A stretch of 14,931 bases of DNA. Origin: Rhodospirillales bacterium. GTDB lineage: Bacteria; Pseudomonadota; Alphaproteobacteria; Rhodospirillales; JAOUPW01. Below the pieces are notes generated by a model. That model was given only the letters and a program-made list of their open reading frames with translations. It did no database searches and was not told the origin of the DNA. Shown here in pieces: positions 6,231 through 14,892 of the stretch. Position numbers and translations under genes: made by a program. Each line of letters opens with the position of its first letter. Positions within the stretch are counted from its first letter, which is position 1. Where the stretch lies: the NCBI GenBank assembly GCA_029879665.1, contig JAOUPW010000005.1, positions 1 to 14,931 of the forward strand, read 5' to 3'.

Positions 6231-7154
6231 ATGAACTGGATCCTGCTTGCCGAACAGTTTCTCAACGGCCTGCAATTCGGCATCCTGCTGTTTCTGCTTG
6301 CCGCTGGCCTGACCCTGGTGTTCGGGATCATGGACATGGTCAATCTAACCCATGGGTCATTCTACATGTTGGGCGCTTTTTTTTGCGCTACCTTCGCGGC
6401 CTGGACGGGTTCTTTTTTTATCGGCGTTATTCTTGCCTTACCGGTGACCCTGGCCGCCGGACTGTTCGTGGAATTTATCGCGCTCAGAACGCTCTATGAA
6501 CGCGATCATCTGGATCAGGTGCTGGCGACCTTCGGCCTGATTCTCTTTTTCAATGAACTGGTGCAGGTGATCTGGCCCCTGGACGGCCTGTCCATCGCCC
6601 TGCCTAAATACCTGGACGGAGCCGTTAGTCTCGGCCTGGGCGTGACTTATCCCGTTTACCGCATGATGATCATCGCCGTCGGTCTGGCGGTGGCATTGGG
6701 CCTGTATCTGTTGGTCAGCAAATCCCGCATAGGTATGTTGATCCGCGCCGGCGCGTCCAATCGGGTTATGGTCGGTGCGCTGGGCATCGATATCAAGAAA
6801 TTGTTCACCCTGGTTTTCGGCCTCGGTGCGGCGCTGGCCGGCCTCGCCGGAATGATGATCGCCCCTATTCTCGGCGCTACCAGCGGCATGGGCGAACAGA
6901 TCCTGATCCTTGCATTCGTGGTCATTGTCATCGGCGGCATCGGCTCCATCCGCGGCGCCTTTATCGCTTCCATCCTGGCCGGGGTCATCGATACGATGGG
7001 ACGGTCCTTCCTGGATGTATTTCTGCTTACCTTCATGCCGGCCAACGCCGCTGAGGCCGCTGGTCCGGCGCTGTCGTCCATGCTGGTCTACATTCTCATG
7101 GCCGTGATTCTGTTCTTTCGCCCTCAGGGCTTGTTTCCCCCGCGGAGCGGTTGA
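6231..7154 (+). CDS. HAAT ABC transporter permease, LivH type
   Basis: A 307-residue inner-membrane permease, one half of the transmembrane channel. It is strongly hydrophobic throughout, with roughly eight membrane segments by eye. The LivH hallmark GLTLVFGIMDMVNLTHGSFY lies at 26-45. Near the C-terminus a glycine-rich cytoplasmic segment, VVIVIGGIGSIRGAF, corresponds to the ATPase-contact loop of this family. The gene starts 88 bp after the binding protein, beyond the 6168-6193 hairpin, and its Shine-Dalgarno is weak, so expression may be lower than that of the binding protein. It ends 3 bp before the LivM-type gene. The family is clear; specificity comes mainly from the binding protein. 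Confidence 0.93.
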   Translation: MNWILLAEQFLNGLQFGILLFLLAAGLTLVFGIMDMVNLTHGSFYMLGAFFCATFAAWTGSFFIGVILALPVTLAAGLFVEFIALRTLYERDHLDQVLATFGLILFFNELVQVIWPLDGLSIALPKYLDGAVSLGLGVTYPVYRMMIIAVGLAVALGLYLLVSKSRIGMLIRAGASNRVMVGALGIDIKKLFTLVFGLGAALAGLAGMMIAPILGATSGMGEQILILAFVVIVIGGIGSIRGAFIASILAGVIDTMGRSFLDVFLLTFMPANAAEAAGPALSSMLVYILMAVILFFRPQGLFPPRSG

Positions 7155-7157
7155 GCC

Positions 7158-8145
7158 ATGGATTTAAAGAAACTCACAAGCCGGCGTTCCGTTTTTACGA
7201 TTTTCGTACTTGCGCTGTGCGCCTTGATGCCGGTCATCGCGCCGGTCATCGGCGAGCCTTACTTCTTGGAAGTGTTCATGCGCATCATGATCTGGGCGAT
7301 CGCGGCTATCAGCCTCAATCTAATCCTGGGGTACGGCGGCATGGTTAGCTTCGGCCACGCGCTCTTTCTCGGCGTCGGCGGTTACACGGTCGGAATTTTT
7401 GCATACTACGACATATTCAACGGCTTTATTACCTGGCCGCTTGCGCTTCTGTTCAGCGCCATCATCGGGCTGATCATCGGCGCCATCTGTCTGCGCACCC
7501 GGGGCCTTTACTTCATTATGATCACGCTGGCGTTCGCGCAGATGATCTATTACTTGGGCGTCAGCGTCGAGGAATACGGCAGCGACGACGGGTTGATCAT
7601 CTACGGCCGCAGCGAATTCATTTTCGATTTCGCCGGCGTGAGCTGGGAGCTGGATATCGGCAACCAGATGGTCTTTTATTATCTGGTGTTCGTTATTCTG
7701 CTGGCCTGCCTGTATTTCACCCACCGTCTGATCAACTCCCGCTTCGGCATGGTCATCCGTGGCGTTAAATCCAACGAAAGCCGTATGCAGGCGATCGGTT
7801 TCAACACCTATCGCTACAAGCTAGCCTGTTTCGTCATTGCCGGCGTCATGTGCAGCTTGGCCGGCGTGCTCAGCGCCAACGCGGAAAAATTCGTCAGCCC
7901 CGACATGATGTACTGGACCAAATCCGGCGAACTGATCTTCATGGTGGTTCTCGGCGGCATGGGCAGCCTGTTTGGCCCCGTCGCGGGAGCCCTCGTTTTC
8001 CTGATGCTTTCGGAAATCCTATCCAATCTGTGGGAAAACTGGAACCTGATCTTCGGGCCGTTCCTGGTGCTGGTAGTGCTCTATGCCCGTTACGGCATCG
8101 ACGGCTTGCTGGAACGATCCGGGCCGAAGGCGAAGGAGTCCGCCA

Positions 8146-8153
<8 letters not shown>
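7158..8153 (+). CDS. HAAT ABC transporter permease, LivM type
   Basis: A 331-residue polytopic membrane protein, partner of the LivH-type permease. A long hydrophobic N-terminus is followed by the family signature LNLILGYGGMVSFGHALF (53-70). A second conserved region, IRGVKSNESRMQAIGFNTYRYK, is the cytoplasmic coupling loop expected to contact the ATPases. The C-terminus is hydrophilic and ends in a short charged tail. GGAG precedes the ATG. Its last 8 bases overlap the start of the LivG-type ATPase gene, a sign of translational coupling. Confidence 0.93.
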
Positions 8154-8895
<742 letters not shown>

Positions 8896-8896
8896 G

Positions 8897-9598
8897 ATGC
8901 TGAAGATCGAAGCCATTGACAGTTATTACGGCTCGAGCCAGATCCTGTTCGCCTTGAGCCTGGAGGTTGGCGAAGGCGAAGTGGTGACCCTGATGGGCCG
9001 TAACGGTATGGGTAAGACCACTACCGTCAATTCAATCATGGGCATCGTCAAGGTCCGGGCAGGCGAAATCCTGTTCGAGGGAGAACCGATCCGCGGGCTA
9101 CCGTCCTACCGGATCGCCAAGGCCGGAATCGGTCTGGTGCCGGAAGGGCGACAGATCTTTCCCAACCTGTCGGTGATGGAAAACCTGATCGCGACCGCGG
9201 CCAACCGTAGGGGCCGCGCCGATCCCTGGACGGCGGAGCGCGTCTTCGAGTTGTTTCCCCAGCTTGCATCGCGGCGCAACAGTCCCGGGAGCAATCTTTC
9301 GGGCGGTGAACAACAGATGCTGGCGGTCGGCCGCGCACTGATGACCAATCCCAGGCTGTTGATTCTGGATGAGGCGACCGAGGGGCTGGCGCCGCTGATC
9401 CGCGACGAGATCTGGGCCTGCCTGGAACGGTTGAAGGGGGAAGGGCAGTCGATCCTGGTGATCGACAAGAACGTGGACCACCTGGCCCGCATCGCCGACC
9501 GCCATTACATCATCGAAAAGGGCTGCGTCATGTGGCAGGGGGATTCAAGCGCGCTGCTTGCCGATCCCGGAATCTTGCATCGCTATCTGGGGGTTTAG
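8897..9598 (+). CDS. HAAT ABC transporter ATPase, LivF type
   Basis: A 233-residue second ATPase of the transporter. It carries Walker A GRNGMGKT (34-41), signature LSGGE (134-138), Walker B LLILDEA (154-160) and the LivF-type TEGLAP (161-166). The switch position reads VIDKNVDHL (188-196), so Lys191 stands where most ABC ATPases have His and LivF proteins usually have Gln (VEQN). I have the impression this IDKN form occurs in LivF-like proteins of aromatic-acid transporters. The start at 8897 follows the LivG stop by 1 bp. The gene ends the rightward operon and its stop overlaps the stop of the convergent hydrolase gene by 4 bp. Confidence 0.92.
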   Translation: MLKIEAIDSYYGSSQILFALSLEVGEGEVVTLMGRNGMGKTTTVNSIMGIVKVRAGEILFEGEPIRGLPSYRIAKAGIGLVPEGRQIFPNLSVMENLIATAANRRGRADPWTAERVFELFPQLASRRNSPGSNLSGGEQQMLAVGRALMTNPRLLILDEATEGLAPLIRDEIWACLERLKGEGQSILVIDKNVDHLARIADRHYIIEKGCVMWQGDSSALLADPGILHRYLGV

Positions 9599-10470
9599 GC
9601 CAGCCCCATCTGGCTGAGCGCCGCTCGGGTCAGCGGGCTGGCAGGGGCGGTGAAGTCATCAAGTATGGTGAAATGGTTGAGACCTGGGCGTTCCATTATT
9701 TGGGCGTCGGCGCCCTGGTTTTTCCAGGCGGCGTGCAACTCGCCGCTCTGGCGGTGGTATTCGTCGCTTTCCGCTCCGCCGTAAGCCAGTACCAGCGGTG
9801 CCGGGGTTGCTGGCGAAAGATACAATGGGCTGTTCCGCCGGGTGGTGTCGGGATTGAGTCCCAGGGTTCCATTCAGGTAACTGAGCCGAATGGGTTCCAG
9901 ATTAAACAGGCCGCTTAAAGAGATGCCTCCCTTAACGGCATCGTTAGGCAGGTTGGCCTCATTCGTCCAGCCCGCCGCCATCAGCATGGCCACCAGATGG
10001 CCGCCGGCGGAATGGCCGGAAACGTAAATCTTATCCCGATCGCCGCCATAAGATGCGGCGTTGTGATAGGCCCAGGCCACGGCGGCACGGCAGGCGCGCA
10101 CCAGTTCATCCATGCCGACGGCGGGGATAAGCGGGTATTCCACAACCATAAATACCGCGCCGGCGGACGTGAACACCGGCGCCAGGAAGCTGTATTCGCT
10201 CTTGTCGCGGCTCGACCAGTAGCCGCCGTGAAAAAACAAATGCACGGGCGCGCCGCTGCTTGAGCCATCAGGGCGGAAGACGTCAAGCCGTTCCGCACGC
10301 CCACTGCCGTAGGCAATGTCCAGATCCCCCGCGAACCGTTCCCGCGTCTTCAGGCTTTCCGCCTGCCAGCGTTCGACGAAGCTGGCGAATTCGGGCACCG
10401 CAGCGCGGTTGTTATACTGGGTATCCAGGGCTTCCTGGGTGTAGGTGCGATAAACGGGGGATGAAGTCAT
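9595..10470 (-). CDS. Alpha/beta hydrolase, kynurenine formamidase (arylformamidase)-like
   Basis: A 291-residue alpha/beta hydrolase. HGGYW (81-85) is the oxyanion motif typical of yeast and animal kynurenine formamidases and related hormone-sensitive-lipase-type esterases. The nucleophile is S154 in GHSAGG (152-157), the acid probably D236 (or E234) in GGAESDEY, and the base H266 in LNHFTIL. No signal peptide is seen, so it acts in the cytoplasm. An arylformamidase could release anthranilate from N-formylanthranilate or feed kynurenine breakdown, which would fit an anthranilate-type pathway. A general carboxylesterase or ring-product hydrolase is the alternative. The gene begins 20 bp after the CoA-transferase B-subunit gene and is the last of the leftward ligase operon; GGAG lies about 10 nt before the ATG. 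The fold and motifs are firm, the substrate inferred. Confidence 0.82.
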   Translation of the reverse strand: MTSSPVYRTYTQEALDTQYNNRAAVPEFASFVERWQAESLKTRERFAGDLDIAYGSGRAERLDVFRPDGSSSGAPVHLFFHGGYWSSRDKSEYSFLAPVFTSAGAVFMVVEYPLIPAVGMDELVRACRAAVAWAYHNAASYGGDRDKIYVSGHSAGGHLVAMLMAAGWTNEANLPNDAVKGGISLSGLFNLEPIRLSYLNGTLGLNPDTTRRNSPLYLSPATPAPLVLAYGGAESDEYHRQSGELHAAWKNQGADAQIMERPGLNHFTILDDFTAPASPLTRAALSQMGLA

Positions 10471-10490
10471 GATTAAGTTCTCCGCCGGGC

Positions 10491-11249
10491 TCAGGACCGC
10501 CAGAAGCCGTCCTTGTCAATCGCGTGGAGCGCGTCCAGCTCTTCCCGGCTGGGCGGCGGCGTTTCCGCCATCCCCGGCATGTCCTTGAGGTTCCATCCGG
10601 TATGTTCGCGCACTTCTTCCGCCGTATGTTCGGGGTGAACGGAAGCAAGGTGCAACTCGTGATCGTCGCCATGAGGACGCAGAATGGCGCGGTCGGTGAT
10701 CACCGCCGCCGGTCCGCCGGCGATCCCGGCTTCAGTCCGGCCGGTGCCGCCGTTTAGGTATCCCGGCGAGGTGACGTAGTCGACCCGTTCCACCAACCGC
10801 CGTTTTTCATGGTTCATGATCGCCAGCAGACGTTTTGACATGGCGGCGATATCCGCCGCCCCGCCGGATCCCGGCAGCTTGACCTCGGGGTTTCCGAAGT
10901 CGCCGATATAAGATGTATTGATGTTGCCGTAGCGGTCGATTTCGGCGCCGCCGATAAACCCGGCGTCGACACGGCCGCGCTGCAACTGGCTCATCACCGG
11001 CACCAGGCCCGAGGTCCAGGCGGCGTTTTCCTGATTGGGTGGATCGCTCATGGTGTAAAGCATGCCGTCTGCGGGGGCGTAGCGGGCGATGCCGCATTCG
11101 AACAGGCCGACGGCGTTGGGCGCATGGGTCAGCCGCGCCACGCCGTAGGCAGTGATCGGCAGCCGCATGCCGACGAAGATAACTTCACCGTCCCGGATTT
11201 CGCGGGCGGCGGCGACGATCATCAACTCCTGAATGGAATAGTTGGCCAT
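10491..11249 (-). CDS. Class I CoA-transferase-like beta subunit (GctB/IpdB-like)
   Basis: A 252-residue B subunit of a two-gene class I CoA-transferase-like enzyme. E51 in LFECGIARYAP (49-59) falls where the catalytic Glu of glutaconate CoA-transferase beta subunit lies, so transferase chemistry is possible. Other landmarks are LTHAPN (40-45), GGAEIDRYGNINTS (100-113) and the glycine-rich LPGSGGAADIA (125-135). Related IpdB, with IpdA, is a ring-opening hydrolase in steroid catabolism and, as I recall, lacks that Glu. I chose the ATG at 11249, 4 bp after the A-subunit stop, over an in-frame ATG at 11327 inside the A gene. The product would either move CoA between organic acids or hydrolyse a cyclic beta-diketo-type CoA ester. 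Confidence 0.87.
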   Translation of the reverse strand: MANYSIQELMIVAAAREIRDGEVIFVGMRLPITAYGVARLTHAPNAVGLFECGIARYAPADGMLYTMSDPPNQENAAWTSGLVPVMSQLQRGRVDAGFIGGAEIDRYGNINTSYIGDFGNPEVKLPGSGGAADIAAMSKRLLAIMNHEKRRLVERVDYVTSPGYLNGGTGRTEAGIAGGPAAVITDRAILRPHGDDHELHLASVHPEHTAEEVREHTGWNLKDMPGMAETPPPSREELDALHAIDKDGFWRS

Positions 11250-11253
11250 GGCG

Positions 11254-12174
11254 TCAGGCCGCCGCAAAGTTGGTTTCGGCGGCGGGCGCCGACCGTTTGA
11301 CCTTGAGGTCGTCCAGGGCGCCGCCAAGTTTTTTCAGGTAGGCGGCATGATCGGGAACGTTCAGCACCCAGTCGTCCAACCATTCGAGGAATCCGTCCCG
11401 GGTGCGGGAGCGGGCGTGATAGTCGTTGAAGAAATTCGAATCCCGCCGCCAGCGCCCGGTCATGGGCGCCGGGTGAACGCCTGCCGGCACATGGCATACG
11501 GCGGTGACCAGATAGCCCGGCACCATCACCCGGCTGGGGTCCGACAAAATAACCTGGGGTTCGACGATTTCGTCGGCCAGCAGAATAATTTTTTCCGCCG
11601 CCAAAGCAGCTTCCCTGGTCACCCCGGTGCTGCCCCAGTGGTGGTGGTTGCCGGCGGTGTCCGCGCGTTGTACCGGCAGGATGGCGACATCCGGAATGAT
11701 GGGCGCCACCAGAACAACCTTTTCGCCCGCGTGAAAGGGATTTTCCGTCTGGATGAAGTTTGGATTGGATTTAAGGATGTCGGAGCCGAGAATGGATCGC
11801 GTTGGTGCGTAGGGCATGCCGTAGGCGCCGGCCATCAACGCCATGCCGAGAGAAAAATTAGAATAATCATGGACCATAATGCCGTGAGGTTCGTTTTTTT
11901 CGAAGGCCCGCCGGTAATTATGACCGAGCCCGCCGGAAACGTTGCCGACCCAGGCGCCGGTAACTTCGGCGCAGCAGCCAGCACCGATCAGCATGTCGGC
12001 CGAAGCATCGGATATGGGCGCGATCAGGTTGAGGCCCTTGATGCCCTGGCGGATGATTTCGTAGGTCGCGGCAAAGGGAATATCGGCTTCCAGATTTGCG
12101 CCCGTGACGACACTGGCGCCGTCAACCACATGTTTGGCGATGGCATCAGAGAGGCTTACCAGCTTATCCGGCAT
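11254..12174 (-). CDS. Class I CoA-transferase-like alpha subunit (GctA/IpdA-like)
   Basis: A 306-residue A subunit, partner of the protein encoded 4 bp downstream. The chain shows a CoA-transferase Rossmann-like arrangement: LSDAIAKHVVDGASVVTGAN (8-27), IAPISDASADMLIGAG (51-66), a motif region AILPVQRADTAGNHHHWG (164-181) equivalent to the family's H/Q-AQxADxxGN element, and a long tail (240-306) rich in aromatic and charged residues. Length agrees with GctA/IpdA. Start at 12174 has AGGA about 7 nt upstream; the ligase gene ends 31 bp before it. With ligase and hydrolase neighbours it probably works on an intermediate of the same aromatic pathway. Whether the pair is a transferase or an IpdAB-type hydrolase cannot be settled by eye. 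Confidence 0.87.
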   Translation of the reverse strand: MPDKLVSLSDAIAKHVVDGASVVTGANLEADIPFAATYEIIRQGIKGLNLIAPISDASADMLIGAGCCAEVTGAWVGNVSGGLGHNYRRAFEKNEPHGIMVHDYSNFSLGMALMAGAYGMPYAPTRSILGSDILKSNPNFIQTENPFHAGEKVVLVAPIIPDVAILPVQRADTAGNHHHWGSTGVTREAALAAEKIILLADEIVEPQVILSDPSRVMVPGYLVTAVCHVPAGVHPAPMTGRWRRDSNFFNDYHARSRTRDGFLEWLDDWVLNVPDHAAYLKKLGGALDDLKVKRSAPAAETNFAAA

Positions 12175-12205
12175 GTCGTTTCCTATCCTGTTTTTCCTGA
12201 GATGT

Positions 12206-13783
12206 TCAGCGCAGCTTGAAACGCTGGATCTTTCCGGTCGCCGTTTTCGGCAGATCTTCGATGAATTCGATCCAGCGGGGATACTTGTATTTAGCGAGCC
12301 CGTCCTTGCAGTGTTGAATTAGTTCCTCGGCCATGGCATCGCCAGAGTCGGAGGCGTTATTGAGGACGACATAGGCTGCCGGTTTGGTCAGGCCGTTTTC
12401 GTCGTCGCGGCCGATGACGGCGGCTTCCAGCACCTTGGGATGTTCGATCAGTCGGGCTTCGATTTCGAAGGGCGAACACCAGATCCCGCCGACCTTCAGC
12501 ATGTCGTCGCTGCGGCCGCAATAAAAGAAATAACCGTCTTTGTCTTTGATGTAGGTATCGCCGGTGTTGAGCCAGCCGTCGACCATGGTCTCGGCGGTTT
12601 TTTCCGGGTTGTTCCAATAATAACGGGCGGCGGAATCTCCCCGGATCATCAACTGGCCGCTGTCACCGGCGGCGACTTCATTGCCGTTTTCGTCGACGAC
12701 TTTGGCGTCGTAGCCGGGTACCAGTCGTCCGGTGGCCCCTGGCTTGACGTCGCCGGGCCGGTTGGAAATGAAAATGTGAGTGGCTTCGGTTGAACCGATG
12801 CCGTCGAGGATATCAAGCCTGACTTTTTCCCGCCAACGGCGCAGGATATCCGGCGGCAATCCCTCGCCGGCGGAGACGCAGATGCGCAACGAAGACAGAT
12901 CGTGATTTTTTTCATCCAGCGCCTTGAGTTGCGCTGCGTACAGCGTGGGAACGCCAAAGAAAAAAGTGGGCTTGAATTTTTCAATAACCTCGAAGGTGGA
13001 GTCCGGCGTTGGCGGACCCGGCAGCAGAACCGCCGAGGCGCCGACCCAAAGCGGAAAAGTCATGGCGTTGCCCAGGCCATAGGCGAAAAACAATTTGGCG
13101 GCGGAAAAGCTGATATCGTCTTCACCCATACCGAGGACCCCGACGGCATAAAGCTCGGAGGCCACCACCATGTCGCGGTGGGTGTGCACGGTGCCCTTGG
13201 GCTTGCCGGTGGTGCCGGAGGAATAAAGCCAGAAGCAGTCTTGTTCGGCCGTGGCCGGCATCGGTTTCAGCGCCGTGGCCGCATCCGCCATCAGGGAAAA
13301 AAGCGACTTGCCGTCGCCTTCGGAGGGAAAGGCATGGGCGGGTGCGTGCGCGGCGGCTTCGAGTGCCGGTTCAACCTCTCCCGCGAATTCGGGCGAATAG
13401 ACAACGCTGGCACAGCCCGAGTCCTCGATCATGAACTGGTAGTCCTTGGCCTTGAGAAGCGTGTTTAACGGCACCGGGACGATACCCGCCTTGATCGCCC
13501 CCCAGAACAGGTACATGAATTCGGGCGCATCCTTGACGATCATCAGCACCCGCTCCCCGGAGCCAATGCCAAGCGCCAGGAGGGCGTTGCCCGCCCGGTT
13601 GACGCTTTCGGCCAATTCGCCATAGGTGACTTCGCCGCCAACCGTGGTGCGCATCATGACCTTGGCGCTACGGCCTTCGTCCAGATGGCGGTCGATGAAC
13701 GGCACGACGACGTTGAAATTATCGGCGAAAGCTAAGGTGGCCGGAGAACCCGACCGGTCGACGGTGACGGTATGGTCTTGCAT
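12206..13783 (-). CDS. Benzoate-CoA ligase family acyl-CoA synthetase
   Basis: A 525-residue adenylate-forming enzyme that would activate an aromatic carboxylate with ATP and CoA to the aryl-CoA, the committing step of the pathway. Core motifs are A3 YSSGTTGKPKG (187-197), A5 GIGSTE (328-333), A7 NTGD (406-409), A8 YCGRSDDMLKVGGIW (421-435) and A10 LPKTATGK (511-518), with catalytic K518. The chain ends seven residues after that lysine, as in benzoate-CoA ligases (BadA/BclA type) rather than longer acetyl-CoA synthetases. Substrate could be benzoate, 2-aminobenzoate, salicylate or hydroxybenzoate. It leads the leftward operon; GGGAGGA precedes the ATG. K518 lies in the PxxxxGK context that GNAT enzymes acetylate in Rhodopseudomonas ligases, and this window encodes two GNATs. 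Confidence 0.93.
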   Translation of the reverse strand: MQDHTVTVDRSGSPATLAFADNFNVVVPFIDRHLDEGRSAKVMMRTTVGGEVTYGELAESVNRAGNALLALGIGSGERVLMIVKDAPEFMYLFWGAIKAGIVPVPLNTLLKAKDYQFMIEDSGCASVVYSPEFAGEVEPALEAAAHAPAHAFPSEGDGKSLFSLMADAATALKPMPATAEQDCFWLYSSGTTGKPKGTVHTHRDMVVASELYAVGVLGMGEDDISFSAAKLFFAYGLGNAMTFPLWVGASAVLLPGPPTPDSTFEVIEKFKPTFFFGVPTLYAAQLKALDEKNHDLSSLRICVSAGEGLPPDILRRWREKVRLDILDGIGSTEATHIFISNRPGDVKPGATGRLVPGYDAKVVDENGNEVAAGDSGQLMIRGDSAARYYWNNPEKTAETMVDGWLNTGDTYIKDKDGYFFYCGRSDDMLKVGGIWCSPFEIEARLIEHPKVLEAAVIGRDDENGLTKPAAYVVLNNASDSGDAMAEELIQHCKDGLAKYKYPRWIEFIEDLPKTATGKIQRFKLR

Positions 13784-13920
13784 GAGATATCCTCCCTGAG
13801 CGTCCCTGATGGGGCTCGTTCCCGCCGGATCTATTTATTTAGAACCGTTATAGTTTGCTGTATTTCTTGGGGTTATTTTCCCTTGTCACGGACCTTGCAT
13901 CAAGTGGTTATGGCCTCGGT
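13784..13920 (-). promoter_or_regulatory. Upstream region of the ligase operon with an imperfect inverted repeat
   Basis: This 137-bp gap holds no gene. CGGATCTA (13826-13833), a 6-bp spacer and TAGAACCG (13840-13847) form an inverted repeat with one A/A mismatch per arm pair, 43-64 bp upstream of the ligase ATG. A TATAAC on the minus strand (13852-13847) overlaps it and could be a -10, but I find no good -35. The half-sites differ from the ATTGAAT type found near the other operons, which would suggest a different regulator. I see no terminator for the upstream decarboxylase-like gene. Confidence 0.4.
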
Positions 13921-14892
13921 TCAGGTGATATCCAGGAACAGGTCCGCCAGGGGTTCCGGCCGGGGCGTAATGCCCTGTTGGTGGGACCAGCGCACCTGGG
14001 TCTCGAAGGTCACCCGGTTGGGTTCCAGGCCATAAGGCCAGAAATCCCGGCCCATCAGTTCCATGGTCGATTCCGTCTCCGCCACCAGCCACGGCAGGGT
14101 CACCGCCAGTGCGTCCAGGTCCGTGAGCCGGGGCAGACAGGCGGCCTTGGCGTCGGCGAAGGCCTTGAAGATGCGCCGCTCGATGCCGGGATCGGCTTGG
14201 AGCAGGCGCTCATGCACGCCGATCACGTGCATCACCGGGAAAACGCCGGTGCGGCGGAAATAATCCTGTTCCAGCGGGCGGAAATCGGGAAACAGGCGGT
14301 GGACGCGGGGATGGCGCTCAGTGAACACCGCCGGGTCGCGGTAGGTGATGATGGCGTCGATGCCGCCGCTGATCAGCAGACCGCCCAGGGTTTCGTCGCC
14401 GGCGATGGCTTCGATCTCGACCCCGGGCGGCGGTTCCATGGGCAGGTAGGTCAACCCGCCCGGGGTATCGACGCCGCCGGTGCGCCAGCGCACGTCTTCC
14501 ACGCGCACGCCGTATTCGTCGGCGAGCATGCCGCGCACACAAAGTCCCCGGGTGAAATGATAATTGGGAATACCGACCAGACGGCCCTTGAGGTCCTCCG
14601 CCGTCTCGATGCCGGAGTCTTCACGCACGTAAATGGAATTGTGCGGAAACACCCGGGACAACGGGACCGGCAGGGCGCGGTAGGGCCACTCGCCCCGGGC
14701 GCGGGCCAGCAAATAGGTGCTGAAGGACATTTCGGAAATATCGAAAGCCTGTTCGGTGAACAGGCGCTTGAAGGTTTCCGGCGGCGCCAGATTGAGATAG
14801 TCGACCGTGTAGCCCTCGATTTCGACCGCGCCGGTCTTGAACGCCAGGATTCGGTCGTAATCGCCGCTGCAGATGGTGATCGGACTTGGCAT
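13921..14892 (-). CDS. 4,5-dihydroxyphthalate decarboxylase-like protein
   Basis: A 323-residue cytoplasmic protein with the periplasmic-binding-protein-like fold used by 4,5-dihydroxyphthalate decarboxylases (Pht5/PhtD type). Recognisable segments are ITICSGDYDRI (5-15), the DISEMSFSTYL loop, VFPHNSIYVREDSGI, RLVGIPNYHFTRGLCVRGML, and a C-terminal block with WPYGLEPNR. No signal peptide is present, which argues against a transport binding protein despite the fold. A true family member would decarboxylate an ortho-dihydroxy aromatic diacid to protocatechuate; many homologues are of unknown activity. It precedes the ligase operon in the same direction but with a 137-bp gap, so it may be a separate unit. 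The Shine-Dalgarno at the 14892 ATG is weak (GCGGAA), and only 39 bp of upstream sequence is available. Confidence 0.72.
   Translation of the reverse strand: MPSPITICSGDYDRILAFKTGAVEIEGYTVDYLNLAPPETFKRLFTEQAFDISEMSFSTYLLARARGEWPYRALPVPLSRVFPHNSIYVREDSGIETAEDLKGRLVGIPNYHFTRGLCVRGMLADEYGVRVEDVRWRTGGVDTPGGLTYLPMEPPPGVEIEAIAGDETLGGLLISGGIDAIITYRDPAVFTERHPRVHRLFPDFRPLEQDYFRRTGVFPVMHVIGVHERLLQADPGIERRIFKAFADAKAACLPRLTDLDALAVTLPWLVAETESTMELMGRDFWPYGLEPNRVTFETQVRWSHQQGITPRPEPLADLFLDIT

Noticed and set aside
9585..9605. Search for a bidirectional terminator between the LivF and hydrolase genes
   Set aside because: The two stop codons overlap by 4 bp (9595-9598), leaving no intergenic space, and I see no hairpin with T-tracts there.
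11242..12219. Long plus-strand open frame (325 codons) opposite the CoA-transferase A gene
   Set aside because: The minus-strand CoA-transferase is clear; the opposite frame is glycine- and valine-rich with no recognisable domain or ribosome site.
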